Source: Prorocentrum cordatum | Taxonomy: Eukaryota > Sar > Dinophyceae > Prorocentrales > Prorocentraceae | Length of the DNA: 64,000 nt | Direction: 5' to 3' | Assembly (NCBI GenBank): GCA_963575745.1 | Contig: CAUYUJ010020527.1 | Location: 655,464-719,463, forward strand | Position numbers and translations under genes: made by a program | Shown: one piece after another, positions 32,555 to 44,965 of the stretch | Numbering within the stretch: position 1 is the first letter of the stretch | How the letters are laid out: each line of letters begins with the position of its first letter | The notes under the pieces: generated by a model | Database searches by the model: none | What the model was told of the DNA's origin: nothing | What the model saw: the letters and a program-made list of their open reading frames with translations, nothing else

Positions 32555-34855
32555 ACCAGGCGGTCTGGGACTCCCCGCCCTCCCTGTGGAACCCTTCTGC
32601 TATCCTATTTTACCCGATCAGAACACTTGAACGAAACGCTACGAGGGAAACATCCAAACGGGAACTTGTCCTCGTTCTCAACCTCTCGGCGCCTTCCCCG
32701 AGGCCGCCAAGGCCGAAAGGCTCGGCACTTCCAGGGGCCCCGCACTGAAAGCATGAAAGCGTCGGAGCTCTGGGCTCCCGTGGGGCTGGCTTCGAGCCGC
32801 TCTTTGACGGTCCCAGAGCCGGGGCCGAGATCGACGACGCGCCCGGTCGTCACGACTCTTGTCGCGACGCCTGGATCCGGGGGTCCGTCCCAGGCACGCC
32901 ACAACACACCAGCGCGCGACCAGGCTCCAGCCCAACGTGGTGTACAGCAGGCACATCGGACAAGATGTCTCGCTGTGAAACATTCGGGGGAACATCCTTC
33001 GTCGACTCCGACCTTCGCAAGGTGCCGCAGGGGCCATCCGCAGGTCATTTCAAGCTTCCTTATTTGGTGTTGGACATCCTCTTTGAACCTCGACTTCCAG
33101 GAGGAGGTGATGAGCCCCCTCAGCACTGCAGAATTGGTGACGGTCCCCGGGCCCCCAGAGCCCGAAGACGGGGGGGCCCTGACGTGCGACGATATGACTT
33201 CTCTCAATCCGCGGCCACAGAGGTCCCGTCCCATTCCCCAGGGGGTGGCGCTTCGTCCCAGATGCGCTTCTGATGGCCCTGGGGTCAGAAATCGACACCC
33301 GAGGGCCGAAATCGAGAAAAACATAACGATTGGAAAATCGTGTCGTCGGATTTCTTCTGGGGACTCTGATTTCCTCACCATGTGAGGGGCAACGATAGGG
33401 AGGACTGACGTAAGGGGGGGAAACATTGACCTGGAGTCGACGATACATCGCCGACAGATCAGCGATAGGCGCCCGATAGCGACGCCGCACGTTCCTGGGC
33501 GCGGTGGGGCTATCAGACCCCAATCGGCGATCAATGGACGATGCGGGGTCGAAGCATCCCCCCCTTGAATTAGGGGGACGAAGAATGACACACCCACACA
33601 AAAAAATAACTCGGAGGTCCGCTCGGATTTCTCGGATCGGCGCTGTTCGTTTCCCTACTTGTGCCTATCCCCACCTATCGCTGGCCCTGACCATGGATGT
33701 GCGGTGCATCTGAGTATCGTGTAAGCGATCCCCATCCCCGGCGGCGTGGCCTGGGCCCCACTGGCCGATTTCCCCCCCCCCTGGACGGGGATGTAGGCCG
33801 TATCCTCCGGGTACCGAGGGGTGCATCCCCAACTGGAGGGGTAATTTGGTGGGGGTCTCGAAAGGGATGGGGATGGGGATTGGGATGTTTTTTTTTTTTT
33901 TTTTTTTTGTTCTTTTTCTTTTTTCTTCCTCCAGAGGCGGGCACGGTACCAGGCGAACGGTACCAGGCGAACGGCGCCCGCCGTCGCACGCTCGTGGCCC
34001 CCCCTCCCTCGCCCGCCCTCTCGCGCGCGAGCCTTGGGACCCTACCCGCTCCGCAGGCGGACGAGGCTTGCCAGCGCCTACAGGCCCCCGAAGATACTCG
34101 AAAACATCGATGCCGAGCCTCTGCGCCCGCCCGCGACGAGCACTCGGAGCCCGACGCCGACACCCTCCCGGAAGCCCTCGCGCTCTCCGGGGGCGCTCCA
34201 GCCGCCCCCCCGCGGCCCTCCCCCCCTCCCCGCCCGCCCCGCCCTCCCCCCTTCCCGCGTGCCCACGTCTGCAGTCGGGCATGCGTCCCTCTGCAGGAGG
34301 AGTCTCCAAGGGTAGTACACAAACACAGTCAGGGCACGATTCTCTCGTGCCCTGCTTTGGCTATTCTCGAATCGTTTTTTGACCATGTCTGATTTTTCTT
34401 CCAGAGCCCGCCCGTCGGAGGACATGCCCGACCTGACCCAAGTCGCACCCGTCGTGCCCCGTCGTTCGCAGACCGCCTGCGGGAGCCAGCTCTCCGCCGA
34501 TCCAGAAGTCTGGGGGCCCTGCCTCCGAGACCCCCCCTTCGAGGAACGAGAAACAACTCGCGACGGACAGTTTTTCGCCATTTTCCGCCTCTGGGGACCC
34601 TGGCCCCAGACCCCTCGAGGAACGAAACACATCGTGACGGACACTTTTTCGCCATTCTCCGCCTCTGGGGACCCTTGCCAGGCCTCGGCACCGTGAAACA
34701 ACGCCTCGGGAAGAAAAACCGGTTCCGGGGAACGGGTCGAGACCTCTGGAGGTCGACCTTGATGACAAAATCATGACGGCTCGGGTCTGGGCCTGGCGAA
34801 GCTCGCAGCCGAAGGCGCAAGAGCCTGTCAGACGCCGCCCTCGCCCCCCCCAGGG
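32555..34855. other. No gene recognised; poly-T at 33889
   Basis: Mixed sequence with a T-rich tract at 33889-33935 and two near-identical GACACTTTTTCGCCATTCTCCGCCTCTGGGGACCC-type blocks (about 34565 and 34640). Confidence 0.45.
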
Positions 34856-35015
34856 TTAGGTCGGGCATGTCCCCCTACAGGCGGATTTTGGACGAAAACA
34901 AGAGAAAGTAAACAAACTTTCCAAAATTGTCAAACATATTTTTAAAAATCGTCCCCATCTGATTTTTTTGACTATTTTTGAATCTTCCTCCTGTGGAGGG
35001 ACAGGCCCGACTTAA
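34856..35015. mobile_element. MITE copy 1 with 8-bp TSD
   Basis: 160 bases with terminal inverted repeats TTAGGTCGGGCATGTCC and, inverted, TTAAGTCGGGCCTGTCC. It is flanked on both sides by CCCCAGGG (34848-34855 and 35016-35023). The interior is AT-rich and shares GGATTTTGGACGAAAA and GACTATTTTTGAAT with a second copy at 55423. An 8-bp duplication is typical of hAT-type transposition. Confidence 0.9.
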
Positions 35016-35148
35016 CCCCAGGGCCGGTCGTCCCTGGGGGGTTCGTCAAACTAGAGACGGGCGACTCCCGAGCCGGGCGACTCCCGGAACGCTCGCTCTC
35101 CAGGAGTCGCCGGCTGGCGGGAAGGAAACGTGAAGGCATCGGCTGCAC

Positions 35149-35219
35149 GTAAGAGTGACCCTGGGTAAGAGTGACCTTTGGTGCGCGGCCTTTTGGGGGG
35201 CGCGAAGGGTCACTCTTAC
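35149..35219. repeat. GTAAGAGTGACC tandem with inverted partner
   Basis: GTAAGAGTGACC at 35149-35160 and 35165-35176, with its exact complement GGTCACTCTTAC at 35208-35219; a hairpin with alternative left arms is possible. Confidence 0.85.
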
Positions 35220-35424
35220 GTCTAATCGAGGGCAGTGCGACCCTGTCTGGCGACCTTTCCTCGCCGCCACCCGGCGGCCCCCCCCCAGCCGCCCCTCCGC
35301 GTAGCCAGCGGCCGCGCTGTTGAGCGCGGTGGCGCCGAGGGCGCCGCTGCCCGCGGCCTCCAGGCTGCTGCGGCTCCACCTGCTGGCTCTGCGGGGCCGC
35401 AGCGCTGTGAAGCCGTTCGGGGAA

Positions 35425-36400
35425 CAGGAAGAGTAAGACGAAGCCAGGACGAGGATAACATCAAGGGATGAACAATCGAGAATCTCTGAGCTCCCGCGGT
35501 TCGGAGGGATGCATCGGGCGCCGGGTAGGCCTAGGGTAGGCCTTGCCTGGGCGATCCATGTGGAGGCAGGTCATCTTTACCAAGAGACCCACTTGTACAT
35601 CGCAGCGCACTTGGCGCTTGTACAATGCGACCGGATCATAAGGATGCGCGGTAAAGATTGGAGGCCCTTGGACGCCCAAATTGAAGCCGAAGCTGGAAAC
35701 CCATGGTCCGTGCCTGAGGGTGACCGTTATGATCCTTCTGAAGTCCGAAGTTGGACGGGCCGAGGCGCAAGTATGACCCGAATCCTTATCACCAGGGGAT
35801 AGTTACTCATACTTTCGATGCTGTTTGGTGGTGCGTATCACAGGAGGCGGCTCCAGAAACCACTGCCACTGTGCCATGCACGCCGAACCGATTCGCGGCA
35901 CGGTGGGTGCGCCTGGCCTACTTCTTGCTTAGGCCAGTCCAGTGCATCGTGCGAAGCAATCGTCCGCTTCCATCCCAAACTTTGGTTTTGAACGACATCG
36001 TGGTGCGCATGCAGCCAGCGGGCTGAACCGTTCTTGGCGATCCGTTGCAATCGTCAAGCCTAGGAGGCGTTGGTGGTACTGTCCTGCGCAGAGGCCCTGC
36101 CAATCCAAACCATGCGAATGCTCCCATCGCTGCTGGCAGCCCCCGGTCTTGCTTATTCTGTTGCCAGCCTCAGCCTATGGCAAAGAAGCTACCTACCAAA
36201 ACGACACCCTTTGCGACCACGCCTTCCCAGAATTCCGATGCGATGTTTTTATTCAGTACGCGGTCCCCGAAAGTCCCGACCTTCACCCCGAGTCGTTTGT
36301 TGACAGTCCTGGGGCTCGGTGAGGTAAGACGAGGATAACATCGGGTGAAGGTAAATCGAATCTCTGAGATCCCGCGGCTCTGGAAGATGTCCCGGGGCGC
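35425..36400. repeat. Direct repeat pair around an unrecognised 0.8-kb segment
   Basis: GACGAGGATAACATC...AATCTCTGAG(C/A)TCCCGCGG occurs at 35449-35505 and again at 36328-36380. The segment between has average complexity and no recognised ORF. Confidence 0.65.
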
Positions 36401-36744
36401 CGCGGCCTTCTCGGAGCGTTCCCGAACGCTCTGAGAGCGTTCCAGAACGCCCTGGAACGGATTCATCCTCGTCCCAGCCCCGCCCGGCGAGGGCCCCCCG
36501 AGGCCGAACACCTGGAAAAGCCGCCGTCTTGGTCCATCTTGTCAGACCGCCGGATCCGAGCGTCGCTGTCCGCACAGCGGCTCCTGCAGAGCCGAGCCCC
36601 CCCCGCAGGAGGCGGCTCAAGAGCAGCGGCCGGCGCGCCTCCGCGCGAGGCCTGGCGCGTGCTGCGCCAGCGTGCAGGGGGCGTGCGGAGCAGCGCCGGG
36701 AGAGGCGAGCCGGGGAGGGCCAGGAGAGACACCAGCCTCCGCAG

Positions 36745-36950
36745 CGCCGTGCTGGGTGTGGCGGACGCCCGTGGCCACCCCGACTGGGGCCTCACGTGGG
36801 GCTCCCCGTGGGGCCACGGAGCGCTGTGCTGGGTGTGATGAGGCACGTACGTGGCCACCCTCACTGGGGCCTCACGTGGAGCTCCCCACGGGGCCACGAA
36901 GCGCTGTGCTGGATGTGGCGGACGCATGTGGCCACCCCCACTGGGGCTTT
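36745..36950 (+). repeat. Short array of the 90-bp satellite
   Basis: Three degenerate units with GCGCTGTGCTGGATGTGGCGGACGC / CACGTGGAGCTCCCCACGGGGCCACG, which is the reverse complement orientation of the main satellite pattern. Confidence 0.7.
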
Positions 36951-36954
36951 GGGA

Positions 36955-37072
36955 GGAGGAGGAGGAGGAGGAGGAGGAGGAGGAGGAGGAGGAGGAGGGG
37001 GAGGAGGAGGAGGAGGAGGAGGAGGAGGGAGGAGGAGGGGAGGAGGAGGAGGGGGGGGGAGCGAGGAAAAGC
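36955..37072. repeat. (GGA)n tract
   Basis: Purine-rich GGA repeats ending in a G run. Confidence 0.93.
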
Positions 37073-37499
37073 GGCAGCAGCGACGGCGAGCGAGGAGAGT
37101 CGCCGGCTCCGGCAGCTGCAACGATAACTGGGAGGGGATCCGCTTGCCCAGGGGGATACCGCAAGCCCCTAGGAGGTTGGAGGAGGACCAAGGAGGATGA
37201 TGAGGATCAGAAGCAAAATGAAACACACACACAACAATATCATGAACTTTCGGATCTCCGATCTCCGACCGGATTTCTGGTGTCGGGCGCCTCTGACGCG
37301 CCAAAGGAGAGGGTCCACCGCCAACCCAAGAGATCCGCGGGGACCTCTGATTTTTTTTCTGTTTTTCGCGATCATCCTGTGGTGTTGGGTCTTCGTTTTG
37401 AAGAGACAGCGCCCCGCGTCTCCTCTTCTCTCCTCTCCTCTCCTCTCCTCTCCTTTCCTCTCCTCCTCCTCCCCCTCCTCCCTCCTCCCCCTCCTCCCT

Positions 37500-39225
37500 C
37501 CCATGTTGGCACACCCCTCACACGCTTCGTGGCCCCATAGGGAGCTCCACCGAAAGCCCCAGTGGCGGTGTTCGCATGCGTCCCCGCTACCCATGTCGGC
37601 ACACACCTCGCACTCTTCGTGGCCTCATAAGGAGATCCACCGAAGGCCTCAGTGGCAACGTTCGCATGCGTTCCCGCACCCGGTTCGGGACACCGCTCAC
37701 ACGTTTCATGGTTCCACAAGGAGCTCCACCGAAGGCCACAGTGGCGTCCGTATGCGTCCCCGCATCTGATTCTGGACACCACTCACGCGTTTCGTGGCCC
37801 CATGGGGATCTCCACCGAAGGCCCCTCTGGCGGTGTTCGCATGCGTCCCGCCACCCATTTCGGCACACCCCTCAACGTTTCGTGGCCCCATAGCGAGCTC
37901 CACCGAAGGCACCAGTGGCGGTGTTCGCATGCGTCCCCGCACACGATTCCCCCCCCCTCCCCACATGTTTCATGGCCCCATCGGGAGCTCCACCGACGGT
38001 ACCAATGGTGGTGTTCGCATGCGTCCCCGCACCCGATTCGGCACGTCCCCCACACGTTTCATGGCCCCACAGGGAGATCCACCGAAAGCCCCAGTGGCGG
38101 TGTTCGCATGCGTCCCCGCTACCCATGTCGGCACACACCTAACACGCTCCGTGGCCTCATAAGGAGATCCACCGAAGGCCTCAGTGGCAGTGTTCGCATG
38201 CGTCCCCGCACCCGATTCGACACACCCACCACATGTTTCATGGCCCCACGGGGAGCTCCACCGACGGCACCAGTGGCGGTGTTCGCATGCGTTCCCGCAC
38301 CCGATTCGGGACACCGCTCACACGTTTCATGGCCCCACAGGGAGCTCCACCGAAGGCTCCACTGGCGGTGTTCCCATACGTCCCCGCCGCCCATTTCGGC
38401 ACACCCCTCACACGTTTCGTGGCCCCACAGGGAGCTCAAGGGAAGGCCCCAGTGGCGGTGTTCGCATGCGTTTCCCCCGCCCACTACACTGTTTCGTGGC
38501 CCTATAGAGAGCGCTGCCGAAAGCTCAAGCTGCGACGCCCGCATGCGTTCCCCGCTGCCTCGTACAACATTTCATGGCCCCTATCGGGAGCTCCACTGGA
38601 GACCCTGGGGGCGACGTTTTCATGCGTTTCCCACCCGCAATGCATCGCTTCGCGGCCCCATAAAGACTTCAGAGGCGACGCCCGCATGCGTATCCCTTAC
38701 CCAGTGCAGCGTTTCGTGGCCCATAGGGAACTCCACCGAAGGCCCCAAAGTCGACGTTCGCATGCGTTTCTACCGCCCAGTACAGCGTCTCGTGGCCCCA
38801 TGGAGAGCTTAGTCGAAGGCCCTAAGAAGGCCGACGTTCGCATCCGTTTCCCCCGCCCAATACACCGCTTCGTGGCCCCCTGGGAAGCTCCACCGAGGAC
38901 CCCAGTGGCCGCGGCCGCATGCGCTTTCCACACCCAGTGCAACGCTTCGTGAACCCACAGGGAGCACCACCGAGGACCCCAGGGGCCGCGGCCGCATGCG
39001 TCCCCCACATCCAGTGCACTGTTGCGTGGCCCCATGGGGAGCCCCACTGAAGACTCAATGGCCGCGGCCGCATGCACCTCCCCGTGGCCCTATAGGGAGC
39101 TCCACCGAAGACTCCAATGGCCACGGTCGCATGCGTTCCCCCACCCAGTACAGCGTTTCGTGGCCCCATAGGGAGCTCCCCCGAAGACCCCCATGACCAC
39201 GGCCTCGCGCGCCTCCCCCCACTCA
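37500..39225 (+). repeat. 90-bp tandem satellite, about 19 units
   Basis: Units start at TTTCGTGGCCCCATAGGGAG and contain CTCCACCGAAGGCC, GTTCGCATGCGT and CGGCACACCCCTCACACG. The period is 90 bases (for example 37526 to 37616). As 90 is a multiple of three, frames of about 390 codons stay open; 30-residue peptides repeat but resemble no protein. Later units (from 38470) are more diverged. Confidence 0.93.
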
Positions 39226-40390
39226 TAACGGCATTCTCCTAACACGTTTCGTGGTCTCATATGCTTCATCGAAAGTGGTACCCACACCGCGGAACTCACA
39301 ACTGCATATGGTTGGGTCCTTCGCCTGGAATTGTTTTGTCCTTCGACAAAGAAAAAAACAGTAGCAGGAGAGGGTGGAAGAGCAGGGGAACAAGAAGAGC
39401 TGCATAATAGTGTATTGCTTGGCCGCTGGGTCTCACAGTGGCCATGCGCAAACAAAGTGAGGATGACCATGACTGCCGATGAGGCCCATGAAAACGGGGT
39501 ACAAGCAAAGAAGATCGCGCGCATGCTCTGGCACCTGTGGGTGAACCCGCGCAACGTGTTCAGCATGCGCGGCACCTGATCGTGCCGTACCGCTTTTGAG
39601 CTACCCAGCTGGCCCATTCCTCTGCATCTTCATTCCTCTCCCCCTGCAAGCAACCATCCTGACGCGCCCTGTGGGAAGGTCACCATCTGGCGGATCATAG
39701 AAATCCTCTGCAATTGTACAAGTGAACGAATGCGCAGCCACGCTGGGACAGATCTGCTGTCCTGTGTGCATGGTGCGAACTGGCATGCTCTGGCTCCCGT
39801 CGACTCTTGGGTGCCTTCTCTATGTAATGCCCTCTTCTGCTCTCCTGTCCTGTTTCGTTTCGTTTCCCGTCGGCCACTGTCTCCAATGCCCTCCAACTGC
39901 ATCTATGTATGCATGTGTGCATGCATACACATATATGTATATTGAAGAAACTAGTGCTGCGCGACGCGTAACAAGTCATATCATATCAAAAGTGCCACTC
40001 AACCATCCTCGTGGTGGAGCTCCCTCTGGGCAACTGCTCCTAGTGAGAGGCTTCCACTGCGCCAACAATGCACTACACGCAATGCCGCCCGAGAGAGACG
40101 ACAAGAGCCGGGTCCAGCGGTGGCGACCTCGGGGGCACGCGGTGCCTGCCCGGGCGCAGCGTGAATAGCCGAGTCCAGCGGCAGCGAACGTCGTAGCGGC
40201 ACTGCGGGGGCAACGAACCCAATCCAGCCGTGGCAGGCGCCGTGCCAGTGGGCACGGCAGGAGAAACATACAAATCGTCGTAATGGCACGCTGGGGCCGA
40301 AGCATGCCAGGGTATCGTGTATATCCGCCGATCCGGCGTGTGAGTTTCAAGGAGTCTCAGCTACAGCCTCGAGGCTGAGCCTCAGCCTCT
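39226..40390. other. No gene recognised
   Basis: Average-complexity sequence. A short frame at 39450-39579 (MTADEAHENGVQAKKIARMLWHLW...) is protein-like in composition but has no recognisable relatives or supporting context. Confidence 0.4.
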
Positions 40391-40499
40391 GGGGGGGTTG
40401 CCGGGGTGGCTCTGCCGGGGAAGGGGGGGTGGGGGGGGGGGGGTGCGAGTTTCCGGCGGATGCGTTTTTTGACACCCCTCACAAGGATCGTGGCCTCCG

Positions 40500-40790
40500 A
40501 GGGGGTTCCGAACTCGAGTACCACCCCTCCCGCACCAAGAGGCTCCGAGGAGGCCTCCAAGAGGCCCCAAGGGGCGCAGAAGAGGCCCCCAAGAAGCCCC
40601 AAGAGGCTCCCAAGAGACCCCCAAGAGGCCCTCTAGTGGCCCCAAGAGGCCCAAGAGGCCCCCAAGAAGCCCCAAGAGGCGCCCAAGAGGCCCCCAGAAG
40701 TCCCAGCCAACCACGAGATCCCAACCAGCATCCATGAGGCCTCTGACCCACCACCCACGCACGGTGGCGGGATAGGCCGACGGCCACTGG
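40500..40790 (+). repeat. Dispersed CCAAGA array
   Basis: CCCAAGAGGCCCCCAAGAAG units, ending in CACGGTGGCGGGATAGGCCGACGGCCACTGG, a block shared with 51928-51957. Confidence 0.75.
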
Positions 40791-40899
40791 ATAAATGCTG
40801 AGTGAGAGGAGGGGAGGGAAAAAGAGAGGAGGGACGAGGGCGAAGAAGGATCACATCAGTCGGAGCGCCCCGGATCGGCGGCACTGGCCGAAGGCCACT

Positions 40900-40902
<3 letters not shown>

Positions 40903-40958
<56 letters not shown>

Positions 40959-41390
40959 AAATACACATACTGGTGCCCGCTTGTGCCCGCGGGCTATCGG
41001 TGTGTATACAGACACACATATAGATATATGTACATACATACGTACATACATACGTACATGCATGAGTACTCGTATGCATACATACATACACGCATGCACA
41101 CATACACACATGCATACATACAAACAGACAGACAGACAGACCGACAGGCAGACAGAGAGGCAGACATACAAACATACACACATTCATTCATTCATGCATG
41201 AAACATGCATACATACATGCAGACATACAAACAAACATACATACACACATGCATGCACACATACATGACTTACACACATATTCATGCATATATACAAACG
41301 AACATTAATTACACATACCCACATATATATATATATACATGCATATATGTGTATATATATATATATAGACACATACTGCCGCACACATAC
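40903..41390. repeat. (TA)n followed by ACAT/ACAG microsatellite cluster
   Basis: TA repeat at about 40903-40952, then CATACATACA and CAGACAGACAGA tracts to 41390. Confidence 0.93.
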
Positions 41391-41399
41391 TCTCTCTAT

Positions 41400-42550
41400 A
41401 TGTGTTTCCTCTTTTAATTATCTTACACCAGGAAGCTTACACAGATGGGCGCCGCCCTTCAAAAAACAAAGAATCTGGCGGGCCCCAGAGGCCCCAGGGG
41501 TCCCTGAAGCTCTCTCTGGTCCTCCACTTGGGCCTCCCAGGCCTCGCGGCCCCCACTTGGGCCGCCACTTGGGCCCCCTGGACCTCGCGGAGCGCTGCGG
41601 CGAGGGTGACATTCTGAAGCAGCGGAGCAAAGGCCGATCCCCAAATGAGGCGCACGCTGCAGCGGCAGCACCATTTCGAGACGTCGAAAGCCTCCACATT
41701 GAAACAAGTACACGAAAGACCAGCTCGTGAAACCCTTTCGAAAAAAAACGCGGAGGGGTGGGCTGCTCCCAGCCATCTTCGGGGGCGAGAGGAGGGTAGT
41801 ACGCATATTGAATAACTGTGGTGGTGGGGGAAATGGTGGTGATGAACGGTGGCCTTGCAGTCAATGCGTGCCCACGGGAAACGACACGCGAAACCTCAAA
41901 ACTTGAATTCGAGGGAGCCCGACCAAGGCGCGATGCGCCTATGGCGCTTCTCACGCGCGGCCAAACGATTAGCGTAGGAGGGGGGAGGAGGGAGGAGGGG
42001 GAGGAGGGAGGAGGGGGAGAGGGAGGAGGGAGGTGGAGGAGGGAGGATGGGGCTCCGGGACGCTGGGCTCGGCACATGCAGAGGTGCGCCAGCGGCCGCG
42101 TCGCACCCCCGCGGCGATCAGCGCGGGGCGGCCTCGGCCGGGGGTGGCGGGAAGTCGGAGGAGGCGGCGGGTGCAGAGGGAGGGAGAGAGGGCGGGAGGG
42201 GGCCGGCGGGGGGGGGGGGTCGTGCGGCCCGACAACCCGCCTTGTCGCCAGACCCCAAGAAAGCAGTCTCAAATTCGAGCGTGGAGCCGCTCGGAGGCAT
42301 TCCTCCCTCGGGGCACTCTTGGCCGCCCAACCCGCCAGCTCCCAGGGCAACGCTGCGCGCAGCCTTCCCGCTCCCGCCGTCCGGGAGGGCCCGCAGTCCC
42401 TGCATAAGCATGGAGCGAGCTCCGTCGCACCCAGCGAGGACCCAATCGAACAACTTATTGAGCTTGGCACTGCCTGTTGCCGCACGGCGGGTCCTAAAAC
42501 GTAAGGGGGATCCCGACGCCTCCCTGGGCCTGCAGCTCCCTAGCCTCCCT
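41400..42550. other. No gene recognised; GGA-rich tract
   Basis: Contains GGGAGGAGGGAGGAGGGGGAG (41977-42045). Open frames on both strands follow from GC richness. Confidence 0.45.
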
Positions 42551-42556
42551 CGTGGA

Positions 42557-42897
42557 GGGAGGAGGAGGAGGAGGAGGCGGAGGAGGAGGAGGCGGAGGAG
42601 GAGGAGGAGGAGGAGGAGGAGGAGGAGGAGGAGGACCCTGAGATCATGGCGTCGCAATCTTTTCACACTGGGCTTTTTTGCCCGGAGTCTGGCCCTGGGA
42701 CTCTCACGTCTCGATCGGGCTCGAGAGATGCAGCAAACAGATTGGGTCTAGGGCCCTGGTCGTGACTTTTCGACACTGTTGCATTTTTTCGCGACGTTGG
42801 ATCGTGGGGGATGGGGGAGGGGGCAGAGGTGGAAGATGAGGATGAGGATGAAGGAGGAGGAGGAGGAGGAGGAGGAGGAGGAGGAGGAGGAGGATGA
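42557..42897. repeat. Two (GGA)n tracts
   Basis: GGA repeats at 42557-42634 and 42842-42895. Confidence 0.93.
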
Positions 42898-42954
42898 GGG
42901 ACTACCAGGATTTTGCGGCGGCACTGCTCTGCCCAGTCGCGGTGACTACGGAGG

Positions 42955-43905
42955 TGCTGAGGGAGGCACTGGTACTACTGCGAATGGCGCTGCTGGCTCC
43001 AGCCGTGATGTCACTCTGGTGCTGCTGGCTGTACTAGTGATGCTGCCCGCGGTGCCGCTGGTTGTGCTGGTGCTGCTGCGTGTGATCCTGATGGTCTCAG
43101 TCGTGGTCATCACAGTGGCGCTGCTGGATGCATTGGTGCTGCTGCGCATGGCGTCCGTCCTGCTGCTCTGGCGCGTCGTACTCCCACGCATGCTGCTTAC
43201 AATCGTCGTCTGGGCGACGGTGCAAATGTACTGGTAACTCGGGGAACATAAGATGTCGTGCATATTATTTAATGTTCCCACTCACGCACACTTGCTCCGT
43301 GACATTTAGATGTGCTTCCTTTACACTTCAACGCTATGCGGTACAAACTATCGTGCCCCTTCTGTCCCGGCCGCGTGGCGGACGGCCCGGCCGCATAGCA
43401 GGAGCAGAGTAAGCCCCGAACGCATAATCAAAGAGATGCTGCGGCTGGCACACGCTGAGGAATGTGCCAGTAACGTTACCTGTGGCCGCGGCGCTGCTGG
43501 TGGCCGCCGTTCTGAGCAGACGAGGCTTGAGGGGTCGTGGTACAGCACTACATCGTGCAAACGTACTGCTGAAGCTTGTCAGGCTGCTCCTCGTCGTGCT
43601 GCCGGCGACAGTAGGGCCGCGCATAAGTAATGCTGCGCGCTGTCGTGCTGCTCAGCGTCGTGCTGCTGGGGCTCCCATCGTGCTGCCTATCGTCGTGCTG
43701 CTGGAATCCGTCGCGATGCTCATCGGCGCGCTGCTGGTAAACCCGGTCTTGGGAATGCTGGCCCATCCTCCGCCGCGGGGTAGCGGACGGGCCCGAACGC
43801 CCAGGCAGAGGGTAGCCCAATATGCTGCGCTGCGTGCGCCACACCTGGATGCCAGCGAGTGCTGCTTGCATTCGTCGTCAGGACACCAATGTAGATGAAC
43901 TGGTA
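42955..43905. repeat. Cryptic GCTGCTG/GTGCTGCTGG sequence
   Basis: Frequent but irregular GTGCTGCTG units give leucine-rich frames on plus. No protein family is recognised; treated as low complexity. Confidence 0.5.
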
Positions 43906-43909
43906 GGCG

Positions 43910-44965
43910 TTGTTGGCCCGAGTCGGCGAGCTGGTCGGCACGGGGGTCGGCGAGCTGGTCGGCGCGGGATTCGAAGAACTGGGCGGGCTGGGAGTCGAAC
44001 TGGTCGGCACGGGAGCCGGTGAGCTGGTCGGTGCGGGAGCCGTCAAGCTAGTTCATGCAGGGGTCAACAAATTGGTCGGCGCGGGAGTCGACGAGTCTTT
44101 CGGCGCGGGAGTCGGCGTGCTGGTCAGCGAAGGAGTCGGCGAGCTGGTCGGTGAGGGGGTCGGGTCGGTGAACTGGTCGGCGCGTAGGTCGGTGAGCTGG
44201 TCGGCACGGGAATCGGTGAGCTTGTCGGCAGGGGAGTCGGTGAGCTGGTCGGTGCGGGGGTCGGAGAGTTGGTCGGACGGGGAGTCGGTGAGATGGTGGG
44301 CGCGAAATCGGCGAGCTGACCGGCGCGGGAGTCGGTGAGCTGGTCGGTGCGGGAGCCGCCCAACTGGTCGGAGCGGGAGTCGGTGAGCTGGTCGGTGCGG
44401 GAGTCGGTGAGCTGGTCGGCACGGGAACCCGTTCGCTTTTTTGGGCAGCCTAAGCACTTGCATCAAAGTTTCCGGCTGTTTTGGTGGTTGCGGGAATTGG
44501 CGAGCTGGTCGGTGCGGGGGTCGGTGACAGGGTCGGCGCAGGAGTTGGCGAACTGGTCGGTGCGGGATTCGGCGAGCTGGTTGGCGCGGGAGTCGGCGAG
44601 CTGGTAGGTGCTGGAGTCGGCCACCTGGGCGGCGTGGGAGTCGGTGAGCTAGTCAGCGCGGCAATCGCTTGGCGGGTCGGCGCAGGAGTCGGCGAGCTGG
44701 ACGGCACGGAAGCCGTCTTCTTTGAGCTGGTCGTTGCGGGAGTCGGTGAGCTGGTCGCTCCGGGAGACCGCGAGCTGGCCAGCAAATGATTCCTCTGCCT
44801 GCCCCGGCGGCGGTGGCCGCCAGCTGACCCGCAGCCTTCGAGATGGCCCGGCTACTGCCCCCAGTGGGGGGCGGGAGTTGGCGAGCTGGTCGGCGCCAGA
44901 GTCGATGGGCTGGTCGGCCAGGGAGTCGGCGAGCTGGTCGGCGTGGGAATTCCCGACCGGCGCGT
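43910..44965 (+). repeat. 21-bp minisatellite (GAGCTGGTCGGCGCGGGAGTC)n
   Basis: About 45 degenerate units. Frames read GELVGAGV on plus and PTSSPTPA on minus. Interruptions at 44430-44480 and 44795-44865. Confidence 0.92.

Noticed and set aside
37652-38812. 386-codon ORF of 30-residue repeats
   Set aside because: Open because the satellite period is 90 bases; no protein family, and neighbouring units break the frame.
37500-39225. CRISPR-like array
   Set aside because: The whole 90-bp unit is repeated, with no unique spacers, in a eukaryotic genome.
39331-39579. Small gene (82 codons) near 39.4 kb
   Set aside because: Composition is protein-like at its end, but no family, start context or splice support could be found.
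43910-44965. Gly/Val/Glu-rich repeat protein on plus or Thr/Ser/Pro-rich mucin-like protein on minus
   Set aside because: Both are readings of a 21-bp minisatellite with interruptions and stops; no start or splice context supports either.
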